64,000 bases of DNA from Flavobacteriaceae bacterium UBA3611 (GTDB lineage: Bacteria; Bacteroidota; Bacteroidia; Flavobacteriales; Flavobacteriaceae): assembly GCA_002375495.1 (NCBI GenBank), contig DFLU01000009.1, positions 158,676-222,675 on the forward strand. Direction: 5' to 3'. Below are positions 25,019-34,584 of the stretch, piece by piece (within the stretch, counting starts at the first letter, position 1; each line of letters starts with the position of its first letter). The position numbers and the translations under genes are program-made. The notes under the pieces are model-generated. The model saw only the letters and a program-made list of their open reading frames with translations, made no database searches and was not told where the DNA came from.

Positions 25019-28000
25019 GTTTCTAGGGTAAGGACGAGGGTAGTACCCCCGTTCGTTTTCGATTCTATTTTTAAGGCACCACCTAGCGCTTCGGCCCGTT
25101 CACGCATATTGCGTAGCCCGTTTCCACTGTTGGCAGCTTCCTTTTTAAAACCTGTACCATTGTCTTTTAGTTTGAGGGTTAATTTTCCAGGTTTGTGTGT
25201 GACGTTAAAATCGATAAGGGTAGGGTGGCCGTGTTTTACACAATTGTTGGTGGCTTCTTTTAAGATCATAAGCAGATGTCTACGTTCTGCCATATTCAAC
25301 TCTTTGGTTTTTAATTCTTCTGAAATCGGCTCAGATTTAAATTGGATGTTGGCATACTCACAAAACTTACCTGCAAACTCAATATATCTGTTCAGCGTGT
25401 CGTAGGCGTTGTCTTTTGTGGGGTCTAATGTCCAGATAAAGTCTCGCATCCCGCTGTTTAAATCTTGTACGTTCTCGTCTATTTGGTTGAGGTGTTCCTG
25501 CAATTCTTTGTTTTCTGAATTTTCAATACGTGCTAACTCGGTAATCAGTGCTATACGGGTGATTTTTGTTCCAGCTTCGTCGTGAAAATCACGAGAACTA
25601 CGTTTCCGAAAGATATCCCGTTCTTGGGCACGGGCCAATTCTACCTTGCGTTCTTGTTGTAAACGCAGCTTTAAAAGCAAATAGATAGACCCTGCAATTA
25701 ACAAGGCAAAGAGTACATGGGCCCACCATGTTCTGTACCAGGGAGGTAACACTTCAATAGTAAGTGAGATAGGGTCGCTCCAAACACTGTCGTTATTAGC
25801 TGCTTTTGCCAGTAATTGATAGGAGCCGGGGTCTAAGTTAGACCTTGTAATTACAGGGTCTTTGGTGTAGGTCCATTGCTCTTCAAAACCATCTAGTCGG
25901 TATGCATAACGCGTCTCCATAGGTAAAGTGAAATTAATGGCATTGAGGGTGATACTAAACACTTTATCGGAAGGCCGCAAGGTTATTTCTTTTAAAAAAT
26001 CGATATGGTTTTTAATCTTCGTCACCCCATTGTTTGTAACTCCGATGGGAACGGGTTCATTCCATATTTTGAAGTTTGAAAAATGCACTTTCGGTACTGC
26101 CGTGTTCTTTTTAAACTCTTGTGGTTTAAAGCGAAGCACCCCTTGTAAGCTTCCAAAATAGACCATTCCATCTTTGGTGATAAGGCCAGATCCTCTGCTG
26201 AACTCTACATTCTTAGCCCCTGCGATATATTTGTATGATGTGGCTTTTTTTGTATTTACGTTAATTAGTGAAAGTCCGTTACCGGTGCTCGCCCAATAGG
26301 TGCTGTCACTTACGGGAATTACCTGCAACACACTATTGTCTGATAGTCCGTTTTTTTCATTAAAGAGTATGACTTCGGCTTCGTTTTGAGTAAGTAGCTG
26401 TTCTTTCTTCGGAAAATAGTAGCTTCCGGAAGCGGTATTTGCAAACAATCGGTCGCCGTCTAGGGTAATGTTATACGACCGCACTCTATTGAAGGGTGTT
26501 TTCGCTTTAAATTTCCGAAATGCGGTATCATTTTTAACCACATTAAGATGTGAAAATCCGCTCCCTGCATTACTTACCCATAAATTTCCACTTGCGTCCA
26601 TAGCAATATGGTTCACATAGTCACCCGAAATATATTGGGGATCCCTCAACTCATATCGAAATTGGGACATTTTTCCATTGGACTCTTGCTTTATGATGCC
26701 TTTTCCGTGGGTAGCAAACCACTTGTTGTGCTGTGCATCTTCGTGAATACTATTTACGTAGGGGGTGGGTAGCTTATTTTCTTCAACGCTGCCAATTGGG
26801 ATGGTGCTTATAGTGTAGTTGAAGTTAGTTCTGTCTGGCCAAACTATTTTATTGATTCCATTACCCGTTACAATATAGATGGCACCATCGCTGTCTTCGG
26901 AAATTTCAAAAACCACAGGATTGACCAAGTTTTTGGGACCATCGCCAGCATTGATGTGATGAAACGTTTCTTTACCATCTTTCTGCTGAACCACAGTTAC
27001 TCCTGTTTCCGTATTGCCAATCCAAATGGCACCCGTGTTGTCCTCATGCAAGGCAGTGATGGTATTACTGGGAAGTCCTTTTGTAGGATCTGCGCTATAT
27101 CCCAAAATCTGGAATTGATTCACGTAGGGGTCGTACACATCCAAACCGAAATTACCAGCCACCCAGAGACGATTTTCGTTGTCTATATAAAGGTTATGGA
27201 TTTCATTATTGCTAAGCGAAAGGTTATTCCCGGTGATGGATCTGATGTAGCGGTACGTATCTGTTTTTGGTTTATATGCAACAATGCCTTCGTGCGAACC
27301 AAAAAGGAGTGTACCTGTTGGATATTCTAAAATTTCATACACCGTCAGTGAAGGAATGCCGTCGGGTTCTTGCTGTGGCAGTTGTCTAAAGGTTGGTTGC
27401 AGAGGGTCTCCCAACAGTTGTACCACACCGCTGCTGCTCATGGCGAGCCAGTATGTTCCGCTGCTGTCTCTAAAAATAGATTCAATCCCATTGCCTGCAT
27501 CTGGCAATCCGTCTTTGGCTGAAATAGTTCTAAACGTCTCTTTTTCTGGGTTAAAATAAGCTAATCCGTCGTCTGTGGCCATCATGAATTCTCCTGTGTC
27601 AAGCAGTTCAAAATCACGTATGGAATAGATAGAGGGGATGCCATCGCTGCCATCGGTATACCACCAACCTTTTACTTCACCTGTTTGGCTGTGGATACGG
27701 GAGAGTCCTGCCGAACTGCCAACATAAATATAGGGTGGTACTTCTATCAGTTTTTTAGTGAGTTGCCCAGCCAAACAACCTTCACAATTGCCGGTTTTTT
27801 TAAAATTGGTAAACATGCCAAGCATCGGGTTGTATTTGCTAACCCCGTTTCTGGTAGCTGCCCAGATCATTCCGTTTTGGTCTTCAATTACATCGTATAC
27901 CGATTGGTGGGCTAGAGCAACGGTATTGGTGTCTAAGGCTGGCATGAAAACTTCGAACGAATGCCCGTTAAACTTATTTAACCCCTTGTTGGTGCCAATC

Positions 28001-28152
28001 CACAAAAATCCTCGGCTATCTTGAAAAATTGCGCTAATAGATGATTGTGAAAGACCATGCTCCACTCCGTAGTGCTGAAATTGATAATTTTCTTGCGCAT
28101 ACGCACTTCCGCAGAATAGTGCAACGAGAATAAGCGTCAGAAATGTCTTCAT
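25000..28152 (-). CDS. Sensor histidine kinase with two-component-regulator propeller domain
   Basis: 1050 residues. After a signal peptide (ends GSAYAQE) there is a long periplasmic region of reg_prop beta-propeller repeats (IFQDSRGFLWIGTNKGLNKFNG, IYRDSSGTYWLA-like, LHEDNTGAIWIGNTETG, IAMDASGNLWVSNAG). A Y_Y_Y domain (YRLDGFEEQW, LDPGSYQLLAKAAN) and one membrane helix near residue 810 follow. The H-box is of HisKA_3 type (SSRDFHDEAG, His857), with a GHKL ATPase (LMILKEATNNCVKHG, GNGLRNMRERAEALGG). It should sense an extracellular ligand, often a glycan in such families, and phosphorylate the NarL-type regulator encoded next. Confidence 0.92.
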   Translation of the reverse strand: MKTFLTLILVALFCGSAYAQENYQFQHYGVEHGLSQSSISAIFQDSRGFLWIGTNKGLNKFNGHSFEVFMPALDTNTVALAHQSVYDVIEDQNGMIWAATRNGVSKYNPMLGMFTNFKKTGNCEGCLAGQLTKKLIEVPPYIYVGSSAGLSRIHSQTGEVKGWWYTDGSDGIPSIYSIRDFELLDTGEFMMATDDGLAYFNPEKETFRTISAKDGLPDAGNGIESIFRDSSGTYWLAMSSSGVVQLLGDPLQPTFRQLPQQEPDGIPSLTVYEILEYPTGTLLFGSHEGIVAYKPKTDTYRYIRSITGNNLSLSNNEIHNLYIDNENRLWVAGNFGLDVYDPYVNQFQILGYSADPTKGLPSNTITALHEDNTGAIWIGNTETGVTVVQQKDGKETFHHINAGDGPKNLVNPVVFEISEDSDGAIYIVTGNGINKIVWPDRTNFNYTISTIPIGSVEENKLPTPYVNSIHEDAQHNKWFATHGKGIIKQESNGKMSQFRYELRDPQYISGDYVNHIAMDASGNLWVSNAGSGFSHLNVVKNDTAFRKFKAKTPFNRVRSYNITLDGDRLFANTASGSYYFPKKEQLLTQNEAEVILFNEKNGLSDNSVLQVIPVSDSTYWASTGNGLSLINVNTKKATSYKYIAGAKNVEFSRGSGLITKDGMVYFGSLQGVLRFKPQEFKKNTAVPKVHFSNFKIWNEPVPIGVTNNGVTKIKNHIDFLKEITLRPSDKVFSITLNAINFTLPMETRYAYRLDGFEEQWTYTKDPVITRSNLDPGSYQLLAKAANNDSVWSDPISLTIEVLPPWYRTWWAHVLFALLIAGSIYLLLKLRLQQERKVELARAQERDIFRKRSSRDFHDEAGTKITRIALITELARIENSENKELQEHLNQIDENVQDLNSGMRDFIWTLDPTKDNAYDTLNRYIEFAGKFCEYANIQFKSEPISEELKTKELNMAERRHLLMILKEATNNCVKHGHPTLIDFNVTHKPGKLTLKLKDNGTGFKKEAANSGNGLRNMRERAEALGGALKIESKTNGGTTLVLTLETTRLGN

Positions 28153-28224
28153 ACCATTGGTTAGTATATTAAAAGTACAAATTATTGCTGAAAATCAGTT
28201 AATTGCACTTTCTTGAAATGAAGA

Positions 28225-28270
28225 ACATTCTACATATTTTTAAGGTACGGTGCCATTACCCGTTTGGGTG
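28225..28270 (-). promoter_or_regulatory. Operator and promoter upstream of the propeller kinase gene
   Basis: Palindrome TACCCGTTTGGGTG (28257-28270; one arm is off by one base). Toward the kinase gene it is followed by TGG, 20 bases and TAGAATGT (28225-28232), the weakest promoter of the four. Its position relative to the dyad is conserved. Confidence 0.5.
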
Positions 28271-28300
28271 ATATTCAATAGAAATTTTCCGAAGTAGCAT

Positions 28301-28332
28301 AAAAAAACCCGCCCTCATTGTTGAGAGCGGGT
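28301..28332 (-). terminator. Rho-independent terminator of the peroxiredoxin gene
   Basis: Read on the minus strand: ACCCGC paired with GCGGGT, an inner CTCA/TGAG continuation, then seven T. An 11-base box TAAGTTAGGTT lies seven bases before the stem; the same box and spacing recur at 57402-57448. Confidence 0.85.
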
Positions 28333-28382
28333 AAAGTTTAACCTAACTTAACTTAAAAACTAAACTAATTTTTTGGCAGCAA

Positions 28383-29027
28383 TTAGTTTAGATGCTGTGA
28401 CAGATACTCTGCAACACCCTCACGATCTGCATTCATGGCTGAAGCACCTTCTTGCCAATTGGCAGGACATACTTCACCATTTTTCTGAACGTGGGTATAT
28501 GCATCGAGCAATCTGATAAATTCTGAAACGTTTCTACCCAGAGGCATGTGGTTCACGCTTTCATGGAAAACGGTACCTTCTTCATCGATGAGGTAGGTAG
28601 CACGATACGTTACATTGTCGCCATCTACCATTACAGTTCCGGTTTCATCATCGTAACGCTCGTTGGTGATATCCAAAATACCCAATTGGTTTGATAAATT
28701 ACGGTTGCTATCTGCTACCAAGGGATACGAAACACCTTCGATGCCACCGTGGTTTTTAGGCGTGTTCAACCAAGCGAAGTGTACTTCCGGTGTATCACAA
28801 GAAGCCCCGATTACCAAGGTATTTCTTTTTTCAAATTCGTTTAGTGCTTCTTGAAACGCGTGTAATTCGGTAGGGCATACAAACGTAAAGTCTTTTGGAT
28901 ACCAAAAAAGGAGAACTTTTTTGTTTTCTTGTTTCGCTGTTTCTAGAATATTCATCTTTTTGGTGATTCCCGATTTGTCGGTTACATCAACAGAAAGATT
29001 TGGAAATTTTTTACCTACAAAGGCCAT
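28383..29027 (-). CDS. 2-Cys peroxiredoxin (AhpC/Prx type)
   Basis: 214 residues from MAFVGKKFPNL; a longer frame to 29069 adds a poor N-terminus. The peroxidatic Cys51 is in DFTFVCPTE and the resolving Cys187 in GEVCPANW, the typical 2-Cys arrangement. It reduces H2O2 and organic or nitrosative peroxides. No AhpF is adjacent, so thioredoxin is the likely reductant. It appears monocistronic, with its own terminator. Confidence 0.93.
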   Translation of the reverse strand: MAFVGKKFPNLSVDVTDKSGITKKMNILETAKQENKKVLLFWYPKDFTFVCPTELHAFQEALNEFEKRNTLVIGASCDTPEVHFAWLNTPKNHGGIEGVSYPLVADSNRNLSNQLGILDITNERYDDETGTVMVDGDNVTYRATYLIDEEGTVFHESVNHMPLGRNVSEFIRLLDAYTHVQKNGEVCPANWQEGASAMNADREGVAEYLSQHLN

Positions 29028-29131
29028 ATAAAATTGTTTTTTAATTGCACTTATTTTTTGAGGGTGCAAAGGTACAATTTCAAGGAGCTTTTCAAAAGGA
29101 AATGTACGCCCAATTTTTATAAAATCGAGTT

Positions 29132-29168
29132 AAAAAAATGCCTCAGTTGTATACGTAACTGAAGCATT
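29132..29168 (-). terminator. Terminator downstream of the NTF2-like lipoprotein gene
   Basis: Arms AATGC(C)TCAGTT and AACTGA(A)GCATT around an 8-base loop are followed on the minus strand by T7. It serves the lipoprotein gene at 29275-29745. The plus-strand side has only TTTT, so bidirectional use is weak. Confidence 0.75.
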
Positions 29169-29274
29169 TTGAAATGAGTTGTTTATGTTTGTTGGCATTA
29201 GTTTTTCTATTCCGATTAATTTAGTCTTTTAAAATTCCGTTCGAGTATTTCATTTGGCTAAAGATTTTAATTGA

Positions 29275-29745
29275 TCATTCAATAGAGATATTTGTTGCCT
29301 GTCTCGCAATCATTACCCATTGGCTATTTTTATACATCCAAATATCTGTAAACCGTCTTTTTTCTGTAGTTCCAGCTTTACCAGTTAAACCAGTCGGCAT
29401 TACTGTTTCTAAACCCATTACAATTCCGATATTTTCAATAATTTTTATTTTGTCAATTTTCTGCTCATAAGAGGTATAATCAATATATCCAAGTTTTAAA
29501 GCTTCCATAGCCATATTTAAGTCAACCACAGAATTACTTGGTGCATTGACAATTACGTCATTCGCAAGTATTTTTCTAATCATAGATGAATCCTTTTCAA
29601 GAATTCCTTGTACTTGAAGTCGTTCCATTTTTTTTAATTCGTCTACAGCAGAGGATTTGTTCACGACTTCATTTTTACAACTTAATATTGAAAATGCAAA
29701 GAGCAAAGTGAAAATTCCGAATGCAGTTATTTTGGTTAATTTCAT
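29275..29745 (-). CDS. NTF2-like (DUF4440-type) lipoprotein
   Basis: 156 residues. The lipoprotein signal has cysteine in SILSCKNE. The NTF2-like pattern is AVDELKKMERLQVQGILEKDSSMI, ANDVIVNAPSN, and a closing RRFTDIWMYKNSQWVMIARQAT. A ligand-binding or enzymatic role is unknown. It stands alone between the peroxiredoxin gene and a structured GC-rich intergenic element, with its own terminator. Confidence 0.75.
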   Translation of the reverse strand: MKLTKITAFGIFTLLFAFSILSCKNEVVNKSSAVDELKKMERLQVQGILEKDSSMIRKILANDVIVNAPSNSVVDLNMAMEALKLGYIDYTSYEQKIDKIKIIENIGIVMGLETVMPTGLTGKAGTTEKRRFTDIWMYKNSQWVMIARQATNISIE

Positions 29746-29833
29746 AATGATGGTATTCTATAATTGTTAGTCATTTTTATACCTATCTACTTTATTAGTG
29801 TAGACTATATTCAGGACGGGTCAGACTTGTGGG

Positions 29834-30089
29834 TAACGATTTTATATATGTTTCCTGCCTGCCGGCAGGCAGGTGTGGCGTGACTGCGGCTGATTCGGAA
29901 AGCTAGCCAAAGGCGAGTCTGCAGTTGCATAACAGCTTGATAATCAGCATGAAGTCTCCGACGAGTGCTTTAGCACGAGAGGAAGACAAAAGGCGCCGCG
30001 CCGACGGATTTATCCGATGGACTAATTTACGATTAATTGGGGAGATTTAGATTTAGCCGGAAACTAGGCATAAAATATATGCAGTGTTA
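29834..30089. repeat. GC-rich structured intergenic element with terminal inverted repeats
   Basis: A ~250-bp patch visibly richer in GC than its surroundings. The ends are related inverted sequences: TAACGATTTTATATATG (from 29834), and TAACACTGCATATAT read inward on the minus strand from 30089. Inside are a 20-bp perfect palindrome CCTGCCTGCCGGCAGGCAGG (29854-29873) and hairpins GTGCTTTAGCAC (29965-29976) and CGGATTTATCCG (30005-30016). It also contains the separated complementary arms GGCTGATT / AATCAGC. The right end includes the NhaC stop codon. No ORF was seen. It could be a MITE-like or attC-like element, or a structured RNA. Confidence 0.5.
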
Positions 30090-31562
30090 TGCTTGTTTTG
30101 GTTTGCGTAACATCTTGATTTTAATTCTGAATGCGGCGAATAACAATGTCATGAACGGGCTTAACCAATTAAAAATAGCGTAGAAGAAATATTCTGCTAC
30201 ACCTACACCCAATACACCGCTTTGATAGGCCCCGCAGGTGTTCCAAGGGATGAGTACTGATGTTACTGTTCCGCTATCTTCCAGTGTTCTTGAAAGGTTT
30301 TGGGGTGCGAGTCCGCGATCTTCATACGCTTTTTTAAACATTTTACCCGGAATCACAATGGCCAAATACTGGTCGCTTGCGATGGCATTTAGCCCCAAAC
30401 AACTTATTACGGTACTTGCAAAGAGGCCAAAAATTGACGAGGCCATTTTTAGCAAGGCGTTTGTGATACGTGACAATGCGCCAATTCCGTCCATGATACC
30501 ACCAAAAACCATGGCACAAATAATTAGAAAGATGGTCCATAACATTCCTTCCATGCCTCCTGAAGAAAAGAGGTCGTTTAACTTTTCATTTTCAGTAACA
30601 ATTGCGGTATCGGTAAAAATAGCTTGTGTAATTACACTAAAATTCGAATCTGAAAGTTCTGCCAAGACATCTCCTTGAAAAATAACAGCAACCACCGCCG
30701 CAGAGATAACACCAGCTGCCAGAGCGATGAGCGGTTTTGTTTTTATGAGAATGAGGGCAATCACAATGATAGGAACAATAAACAACCAAGGTGTGGTGTT
30801 GAAGGTAGCGTCTATGGTAGCAAGTAAGCCACTAATGTCGGCATCTCCAGTAACCTCTACCGTGGCACTTATAATGCTAAAGACAATTAAGGTGATTATA
30901 ATAGTAGGTACGGTTGTAAATGCCATATACCGAATGTGCGTGAACAAATCTGTGCCTGCCATGGCAGGGGCCAAATTCGTAGTATCGCTTAATGGTGACA
31001 TCTTATCGCCAAAGTAGGCTCCAGAAATTACGGCTCCGGCAATCATGCCGGGATTAATTCCTAAAGCAGTTCCAATTCCTACCAGGGCAATACCTACAGT
31101 GGCAGAAGTGGTCCAAGAACTACCAGTTGCTATCGAGATAATAGCGGCGATAATAACTGAGGCAGGCAAAAAAATTGCTGGACTTAACACTTGAAGACCG
31201 TAATAAACCATAGCTGGAATAACGCCACTTATGAGCCAGGTGCCTGCTAATGCACCTACCAAAAATAAAATCATGATGGGGATGAACACGCTCTTTAGGT
31301 TTTCCCAAACTTCGGTTAGCATAACACCCAGTGAGACTTTGTTCATAAAACCAACAATGGCTGCAACCACACCACCCATTAGCAGGATGTATTGGTTAGA
31401 GTATTCGCCCAACCACTCGCCATCTTCCCAAAAAATATTGTAAGCGAGCAATGCCATGAGGATTACCACAGGAATAAGGGCTTCCCAAATGGAAAGCTCT
31501 TTATTGTCCATGATGTGTTGCTTTTGAATATCTATTTCAGAGAGATTGTCTTTTTCTTGCAT
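30087..31562 (-). CDS. nhaC: NhaC-family Na+/H+ antiporter
   Basis: 491 residues from MQEKDNLSEID; an in-frame ATG at 31616 gives an unlikely extension, and MDNKELSIWEALIPVV at 31511 is another possible start. There are about eleven to twelve membrane helices. NhaC-type text includes SWTTSATVGIALVGIG, GAVISGAYFGDKMSPLSDTTNLA and LNAIASDQYLAIVIPG. It exchanges cytoplasmic Na+ for H+ (some relatives are malate/lactate antiporters), consistent with a saline habitat. It stands alone, with a structured element at its 3' end. Confidence 0.88.
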   Translation of the reverse strand: MQEKDNLSEIDIQKQHIMDNKELSIWEALIPVVILMALLAYNIFWEDGEWLGEYSNQYILLMGGVVAAIVGFMNKVSLGVMLTEVWENLKSVFIPIMILFLVGALAGTWLISGVIPAMVYYGLQVLSPAIFLPASVIIAAIISIATGSSWTTSATVGIALVGIGTALGINPGMIAGAVISGAYFGDKMSPLSDTTNLAPAMAGTDLFTHIRYMAFTTVPTIIITLIVFSIISATVEVTGDADISGLLATIDATFNTTPWLFIVPIIVIALILIKTKPLIALAAGVISAAVVAVIFQGDVLAELSDSNFSVITQAIFTDTAIVTENEKLNDLFSSGGMEGMLWTIFLIICAMVFGGIMDGIGALSRITNALLKMASSIFGLFASTVISCLGLNAIASDQYLAIVIPGKMFKKAYEDRGLAPQNLSRTLEDSGTVTSVLIPWNTCGAYQSGVLGVGVAEYFFYAIFNWLSPFMTLLFAAFRIKIKMLRKPKQA

Positions 31563-31808
31563 GGCGGTTGGTTCAAATTGAAATGTAATGTTACGATTTT
31601 GTGGTGGTTCTTGCAAACTTGGTGAAGCATCTCACATTGACACTTCCGTTTTACTTTTTTTGAAAATTTCAACGGTTGTTTATATAGACTCTGAAATGGC
31701 AAGCACTCACTGTAACTTGTAAATTGCTCAAAAAAGCTGACATTGACTCTTTTGCGTTAGGCATTCAGAAGAAAAATCGGATATTGTAAGCTGGTTCAAT
31801 AACTTTAG

Positions 31809-33824
31809 ATGCAGCCGGTAACGTTATCAAGAATACTATTTTTTAGAAAGTTGGTATTAGTAATTCTAATTGCTGGTTTGCCTATTGCCATACCCGTGTC
31901 AGAATTGAGGGCACAAAACAAGGTTGTTGACAGTTTAGAACAGGTGTATGTTTCTGTTACCGATCGCAACGAAAAAATTGAGACGCTGCTGCTGTTGTCT
32001 GATGAATATTTAGACAAAAACGTACAACAGGCCAAAAGAAAACTAGCCCTGGCCTATGAATTGCTTCAAAAGGAAACCGACCCAAAACTTTGGATTAAAT
32101 ACCACCTTATCAATAGCGTCTTTTTTCGTATTGATGGAGCAGCCGATAAAGGCATCCTTTCAGCAAGAAAAGCCCTTCAATTAGCAGGTTCACATCCCGA
32201 CTCGAGTAATTTTAAGGCTCAGATCTATAATTCGCTGGGAGCTTTGTATGATGATAAATCTGATGCCCAACAAGCATTGGAATATCAGTTAAAGGCACTT
32301 CGGTATGCCGAAGCTGGCAACGACGAACAAATGATAGCCACCATAAGCAACGGAATTGGGCGTGTGTACTTGTATCTTTCAGAATATGAAAAAGCGAAGA
32401 CCTATTATTTACGAGCCATCGAAATAAAAGAGCGCCGACAAGAATACGATAAGCATTTAGCGAATTCTTATAACAATTTGAGCAACTGCTTTGACGCTGA
32501 GGGTCGTTATGACAAATCATTACAGTACCTCGATAAATCTATTCAACTAAAAGAACAAATAGACAATACGGTGAACCTTATCCCGTCGTACAACAATAAA
32601 GCCTACACTTTGTTGCTTATGAATAAGCTTGATGTAGCAGAAAAAACCATACAGCAGGCAATTTTTTTGGCCGATTCACTAGATATCACCATTGAAAAGC
32701 AATATGCCTATAGTACGTATGCAGAAATTCTTTTTGCACAGAACCGAGTAGCCCTTGCAGAAGCGTATATGAGCAAGTCTATTGCTATGAGTAAAGAAAG
32801 CAATGATCTCTATCTGGCCAAGTACAACCTCGACCTTATGTACAATATCTATCTAAAAAAAGGGGATTATAAAAAAGCATTAGAATTTTATAGGGAGCGC
32901 AGTATTGTGCTAGACTCGGTTTACAATATTAATAAAAGAAGCGAAATAGAGAAACTTGCGTTAGAGTATGGGACTGAGAAGAAAAATAAGGAAATAGCAC
33001 TCCTCAATGCCGAAAAGGAACTGAACGAAATAGACTTAAAAAAAAGCAGGCAATTGCAATTGGCGTTTTTATTGGTAGCAGGTTTGGCGGTGGTCGTGCT
33101 TTTGCTATTGTGGTCAAGGCATAAGAATAAAGCGAAAACAGACCAACTATTGAAAGAAACCTTGGCGCGTGATTATGAAAAAAAATTGTCAGAAACCGAA
33201 CTGCAAGCGCTCAGAGCACAAATGAATCCGCACTTCCTGTTCAACTGCTTAAACTCCATCAACAGTTTTATTATTAAAAACGAACAAGAGCAGGCTTCCG
33301 AATACCTATCTAAATTCAGCATGTTGATTCGAAAAGTGCTCAATAATTCGAAATCGTCTAAGGTTACCTTGGCTAATGAACTGGAAGCCTTAAAATTATA
33401 TATCGAATTAGAATCCTTGCGATTTGGTAATTCGTTCGAATATTCAGTTTCGGTAGATCCAACTGTTGAAACAGATTATCTTGAAATTCCGCCACTCATC
33501 ATACAACCCTATGTAGAAAATAGCATTTGGCATGGGCTCCTACATAAAACCGAGGGGCCTAAAAAATTGAGCATCGACATAAAACAAGATGAAACCCTAT
33601 TGATTTGTATTATAGAAGATAACGGGATTGGTCGTGTAGCAGCTGCGAGCCGAATTAAAAATTCGGTGTCGAAGCGAAAATCGTTTGGAATGAATATCAC
33701 CAAAGAACGGCTAGAACACATCAACCAAAAACATGACGAGCGCAGCCATATAGAGGTAGTAGATTTAAAATCTGAATCAGGTGATGCAATCGGAACTAGG
33801 GTCACCATTAAAATCGCAATATAA
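31809..33824 (+). CDS. TPR-containing LytS-type sensor histidine kinase
   Basis: 671 residues. A signal peptide or signal anchor covers about residues 1-36 (VLVILIAGLPIAIPVSELRAQ). TPR repeats run to about residue 390, a membrane helix lies near 418-438 (FLLVAGLAVVVLLLLW) and a coiled coil follows. The His_kinase (PF06580) box is LRAQMNPHFLFNCLNSINS with His475. The ATPase part contains PPLIIQPYVENSIWHGL and DNGIGR. TPRs are expected in the periplasm. The regulator gene starts at the base after the stop codon, so this is a clear cognate pair upstream of two repeat-protein genes. Confidence 0.92.
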   Translation: MQPVTLSRILFFRKLVLVILIAGLPIAIPVSELRAQNKVVDSLEQVYVSVTDRNEKIETLLLLSDEYLDKNVQQAKRKLALAYELLQKETDPKLWIKYHLINSVFFRIDGAADKGILSARKALQLAGSHPDSSNFKAQIYNSLGALYDDKSDAQQALEYQLKALRYAEAGNDEQMIATISNGIGRVYLYLSEYEKAKTYYLRAIEIKERRQEYDKHLANSYNNLSNCFDAEGRYDKSLQYLDKSIQLKEQIDNTVNLIPSYNNKAYTLLLMNKLDVAEKTIQQAIFLADSLDITIEKQYAYSTYAEILFAQNRVALAEAYMSKSIAMSKESNDLYLAKYNLDLMYNIYLKKGDYKKALEFYRERSIVLDSVYNINKRSEIEKLALEYGTEKKNKEIALLNAEKELNEIDLKKSRQLQLAFLLVAGLAVVVLLLLWSRHKNKAKTDQLLKETLARDYEKKLSETELQALRAQMNPHFLFNCLNSINSFIIKNEQEQASEYLSKFSMLIRKVLNNSKSSKVTLANELEALKLYIELESLRFGNSFEYSVSVDPTVETDYLEIPPLIIQPYVENSIWHGLLHKTEGPKKLSIDIKQDETLLICIIEDNGIGRVAAASRIKNSVSKRKSFGMNITKERLEHINQKHDERSHIEVVDLKSESGDAIGTRVTIKIAI

Positions 33825-34571
33825 ATGAAGGTACGGGCTATCATAGTTGATGACGAACAGCACTGCATTGAAACGTTGACTTGGCAGGTTGGCAAGTACG
33901 TCCCTGAAATTGAAATTTTAGAGGCTTTTAATAGTCCTGCTGAAGCAATGGCGTACCTTACGACCCATACCGTCGACCTTGTTTTTTTAGATGTTGAAAT
34001 GCCAGAGATGAGTGGGTTCGATTTGTTGAATGCGCTGCCAGAAATAGACTTTGAAGTAATTTTCGCTACAGCCCACGACGAATTTGCAATAAAAGCCTTT
34101 CATGCGAGTGCTATTGATTATCTGCTGAAACCAGTTAATAAAGATCTGCTCATTGCAGCTACAAAAAAAGTACTCGAAAAAAAGAAACCTGCTATTCTGC
34201 CTGAGCAAATAGAGATATTAAAAAATGCGTTGGGATTAACAAAGGTTCAAAAAGAACGGATTGCGGTTCCTACCCAAGAAGGATTGCATTTTGTAAAGGT
34301 GAGCGAGATATTGTACTGCATCTCAGATAGTAACTACACCTTTATACATTTAGACAGTGGCCAAAAACTTTTAGTGAGCAAAACTTTAAAAGAAATTGAA
34401 GCAATGTTGCCCAATGAAAGCTTTTTACGAATACACCATTCGCACTTAATTAATTTCACGAAAATTGAAAAGTACATTCGGGGGGATGGCGGATATGTTG
34501 TAATGGACGATAAAAAGTCGTTGAGTGTAAGTCGGAGCCGAAAAGAAATGTTGCTTTCCAAATTTCGGTAA
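33825..34571 (+). CDS. LytTR-family response regulator
   Basis: 248 residues. The receiver has D56 in FLDVEMPEMSG and a lysine in YLLKPV. A C-terminal LytTR DNA-binding domain begins near residue 145 (ERIAVPTQEGLHFVKVSEILYC, LRIHHSHLINFTKIEKY, VSRSRKEML). It is translated directly behind the kinase gene. LytTR regulators bind paired direct repeats about two helix turns apart; such repeats lie immediately downstream before the small-protein/repeat-protein genes. Confidence 0.95.
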   Translation: MKVRAIIVDDEQHCIETLTWQVGKYVPEIEILEAFNSPAEAMAYLTTHTVDLVFLDVEMPEMSGFDLLNALPEIDFEVIFATAHDEFAIKAFHASAIDYLLKPVNKDLLIAATKKVLEKKKPAILPEQIEILKNALGLTKVQKERIAVPTQEGLHFVKVSEILYCISDSNYTFIHLDSGQKLLVSKTLKEIEAMLPNESFLRIHHSHLINFTKIEKYIRGDGGYVVMDDKKSLSVSRSRKEMLLSKFR

Positions 34572-34584
34572 AATCATTATTGTT

